From Tetragonia tetragonoides (taxonomy: Eukaryota > Streptophyta > Magnoliopsida > Caryophyllales > Aizoaceae): a DNA stretch of 64,000 nucleotides. The notes beneath the pieces were generated by a model. That model was not told the origin of the DNA and did not search any database. It saw only the letters and a list, made by a program, of their open reading frames with translations. Positions within the stretch are counted from its first letter, which is position 1, and the number at the start of each line of letters is the position of its first letter. Position numbers and translations under genes: made by a program. Of this stretch, positions 62,901 through 64,000 are shown piece after piece. Location: positions 38,585,691 to 38,649,690 of the forward strand of contig CM076148.1 of the NCBI GenBank assembly GCA_038025085.1, read 5' to 3'.

Positions 62901-63241
62901 GTGACCATATATACAGCAGAGCAGTGTACCCACAACCTGACACAAAACCAAATCTATAGTTAAATTCCATTTTACTTTAGCAAAGGGAACGGATTATATA
63001 CATACTATGGTGCCTATGACAAATATGTGTACTTCCTTTTGAAACACGAAGAGAAGAGCAATGGAGAGTGCTTCATTATAATTACCATTTCGACCCATTG
63101 TTCACATTAGAAATGGTAAACAGATCTAGAGTTTCACCAGAGAGAACAGTAATATCAAAGGGTGCAAGCTGAGTTCCTAAGCAATTTATTGGAAGAAGAA
63201 CAAAGAGCCCTAGAAACCCAGCAAACGCGAACACTTTCAAA
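50976..63241 (-). CDS. CSC1-like / OSCA calcium-permeable channel, 5' end missing
   Basis: OSCA/CSC1 proteins are plasma-membrane or endomembrane channels opened by hyperosmotic or mechanical stress. Nine exons (minus strand): 63241-63086, 62936-62873, 62119-61910, 61036-60929, 58235-57937, 55940-55664, 54595-54308, 52183-51950, 51161-50976. They join in phase into 606 codons plus stop. Landmarks in order: span [31 protein letters not shown]; an acidic loop [31 protein letters not shown] and [14 protein letters not shown]; then the RSN1_7TM core with [46 protein letters not shown] and [10 protein letters not shown]. The tail ends PLLSESDA. The N-terminal ~100 residues lie upstream; I could not find that exon before the right edge. 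The large introns hold transposon debris. The exon at 58235 has a weak acceptor (AAG, little pyrimidine). I recall Arabidopsis At1g69450 as the positional match. Confidence 0.93.
53689..53977. mobile_element. hAT-like fold-back MITE in a CSC1-like gene intron
   Basis: It starts GCCCGTTTGGCCTACC and ends GGCCAAACGGGC. The arms extend inward as near inverted repeats: TTCCAGCTTCTCC, CCACCCCACTTTCATCCACT and CCATTTCCAACTTCTAAGAA pair with AGTTGGAGG, GTGGATGAAAATGGGGTGGG and GAAGAGAAGTTG. About 289 bp, noncoding. It lies between exons 52183-51950 and 54595-54308. Confidence 0.85.
56407..56742 (-). mobile_element. LINE reverse-transcriptase C-terminal fragment
   Basis: The open frame reads [47 protein letters not shown] and DMTHRI. 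This matches the end of the RT domain (thumb region) of plant LINEs, where [14 protein letters not shown] is the usual signature. It sits in an intron of the CSC1-like gene in the same orientation. It is truncated on both sides. Confidence 0.85.
56872..57003 (+). mobile_element. SINE 3' part (Au-SINE-like), second copy
   Basis: Same series as the copy at 19966: GGGTCTTTCGGAAACAG, GGGGTAAGACTGCGTACATC, CCCCAGACCCCGCCCTAGGC and GGGATACCTACTGGG, ending in a TTG repeat of about seven units. It starts at the same 5' base. It is in an intron, antisense to the CSC1-like gene, and is preceded by an A run and TTTTTGT. No clear target-site duplication was found. Confidence 0.82.
58410..58462. repeat. 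Perfect palindrome, 26-bp arms, 1-base spacer
   Basis: The left arm 58410-58435 (TTTATTGTTTCTGGCTGCCT...) is the exact reverse complement of 58437-58462, with one G between. It lies in the intron between exons 58235-57937 and 61036-60929. The spacer is too short for a normal miRNA hairpin. Confidence 0.95.
60215..60300 (-). mobile_element. tRNA-derived SINE-like fragment in an intron
   Basis: On the minus strand GTCTCACTGGTCAGAGGC resembles an A-box region, and about 45 bases later GTGTTCGACTCTTGGG resembles a B-box. No intact cloverleaf was found, so it is not scored as a tRNA. Confidence 0.35.
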
Positions 63242-64000
63242 CTGCACAGAAGATGTAGCAAGGACATTAAGTGAGAACCATCGATGAGATGGGGGGAAAA
63301 TAACAAAAGCTGTACAAAAAACATTAAATAAAGCTGTCAACAGTACAAGAATGAGAAATTGGCAATAACAAAGTTACTATAGAAGGAAAAGGATCTGAAG
63401 GCTTCCACCACCTTTGCAGAGACTTTCATCAAACACGTGGTAAATCGTCTTGTCTATGATTCTTATAAATAGACTTTCCTCTTTTGTTCTAAAAGAAAAC
63501 ATGTAGATCGCTATCATCAATTAGGGAACTTGCTAGACTGGAAAGTAAATGACTTGATCACTACAACTACTCACAGATGCTAAGCAATTGTGCAGAGTGA
63601 GTTCTACTCAGGTATTTATTTACAAGAAAACTAATTATCACTTTTCTTTTCTTGTTTTCAGATTAACAACTTTTCATCAATAAAACACAAGAATAAGCAC
63701 AAAATATAAGGACTTCATGCAAAACTATCTACAGGTCACGCCAGTGGCGCTGAACATCCGTAGTTTTTTTTTATGCAGAGATCTTGCTATGTGTGTATGA
63801 GATTCTACACAAGTTATCAGCTTTTATCTGTCTTAGTTCCTTCCGTAAAAAGTTCGGCATCAGATTGCCTCAACTTCTTCCATCTGAGTGCTTAAACAAC
63901 TATATTTAAAAAAAAAAACTAGGAAAGCCCACCATAAGAAATCGCGAAAGCATCGTACTTGCTTTTTTCATTCTAATTAAGGAGAAGGAAAAGAGGAGAT
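63242..64000. other. Probable intron of the CSC1-like gene up to the window edge
   Basis: An N-terminal exon (about 100 codons in this family) should lie upstream of 63241. I translated the minus strand here by eye and did not see it. The sequence is AT-rich with no other recognised feature. Confidence 0.4.

Overview
This is nuclear DNA from a flowering plant, very probably a eudicot. The genes are split by GT-AG introns and the proteins belong to plant-specific families. Intergenic space is AT-rich and full of microsatellites, MITE-like elements, SINE/LINE debris and a satellite array. The species cannot be fixed from sequence alone. The many short terminal-inverted-repeat elements made of CAGTTC/CTGATT motifs and the very long ATT tracts hint at Caryophyllales, but this is a weak impression.

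Layout. 1-605: edge of a ~315-bp satellite plus a CAGTTT-rich repeat. 1353-6622 (+): complete nine-exon DHHC protein S-acyltransferase (PAT22-like, 623 aa). 10808-11863 (-): intronless six-span membrane protein of unknown function. 13971-15050 (+): a second, distantly similar six-span membrane protein. 15.1-31.5 kb: a local segmental-duplication array, in which the 3' flank of that gene, pieces of the gene and a reverse-strand F-box gene were copied. There are four F-box copies: one intact (27326-28459), two broken by a single frameshift each, and one more diverged and broken in several places. 31.5-37 kb: repeats, nested MITE-like elements and a ~379-bp ATT tract. 37173-40703 (-): complete three-exon ARGONAUTE7. 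42.6-46.85 kb: MITE-like elements, then about ten tandem copies of the ~315-bp satellite. 46.85-50.97 kb: no gene seen. 50976-63241 (-): nine 3' exons of a CSC1-like/OSCA mechanosensitive-channel gene whose 5' exon(s) I could not find before the right edge.

From memory of Arabidopsis, the four conserved genes fall in the same order as At1g69420 (DHHC PAT), At1g69430 (unknown membrane protein), At1g69440 (AGO7) and At1g69450 (CSC1-like). The backbone therefore looks like an old conserved microsyntenic block. The 13.9-31.5 kb array and the satellite appear to be later insertions between conserved neighbours. The four backbone genes are not known to act in one pathway: AGO7 acts in miR390/TAS3 tasiRNA biogenesis, the PAT in protein palmitoylation, and the OSCA protein in osmo/mechanosensing.

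All exon boundaries were derived by eye from GT-AG sites, reading-frame continuity and remembered family sequence. Repeat boundaries are approximate.
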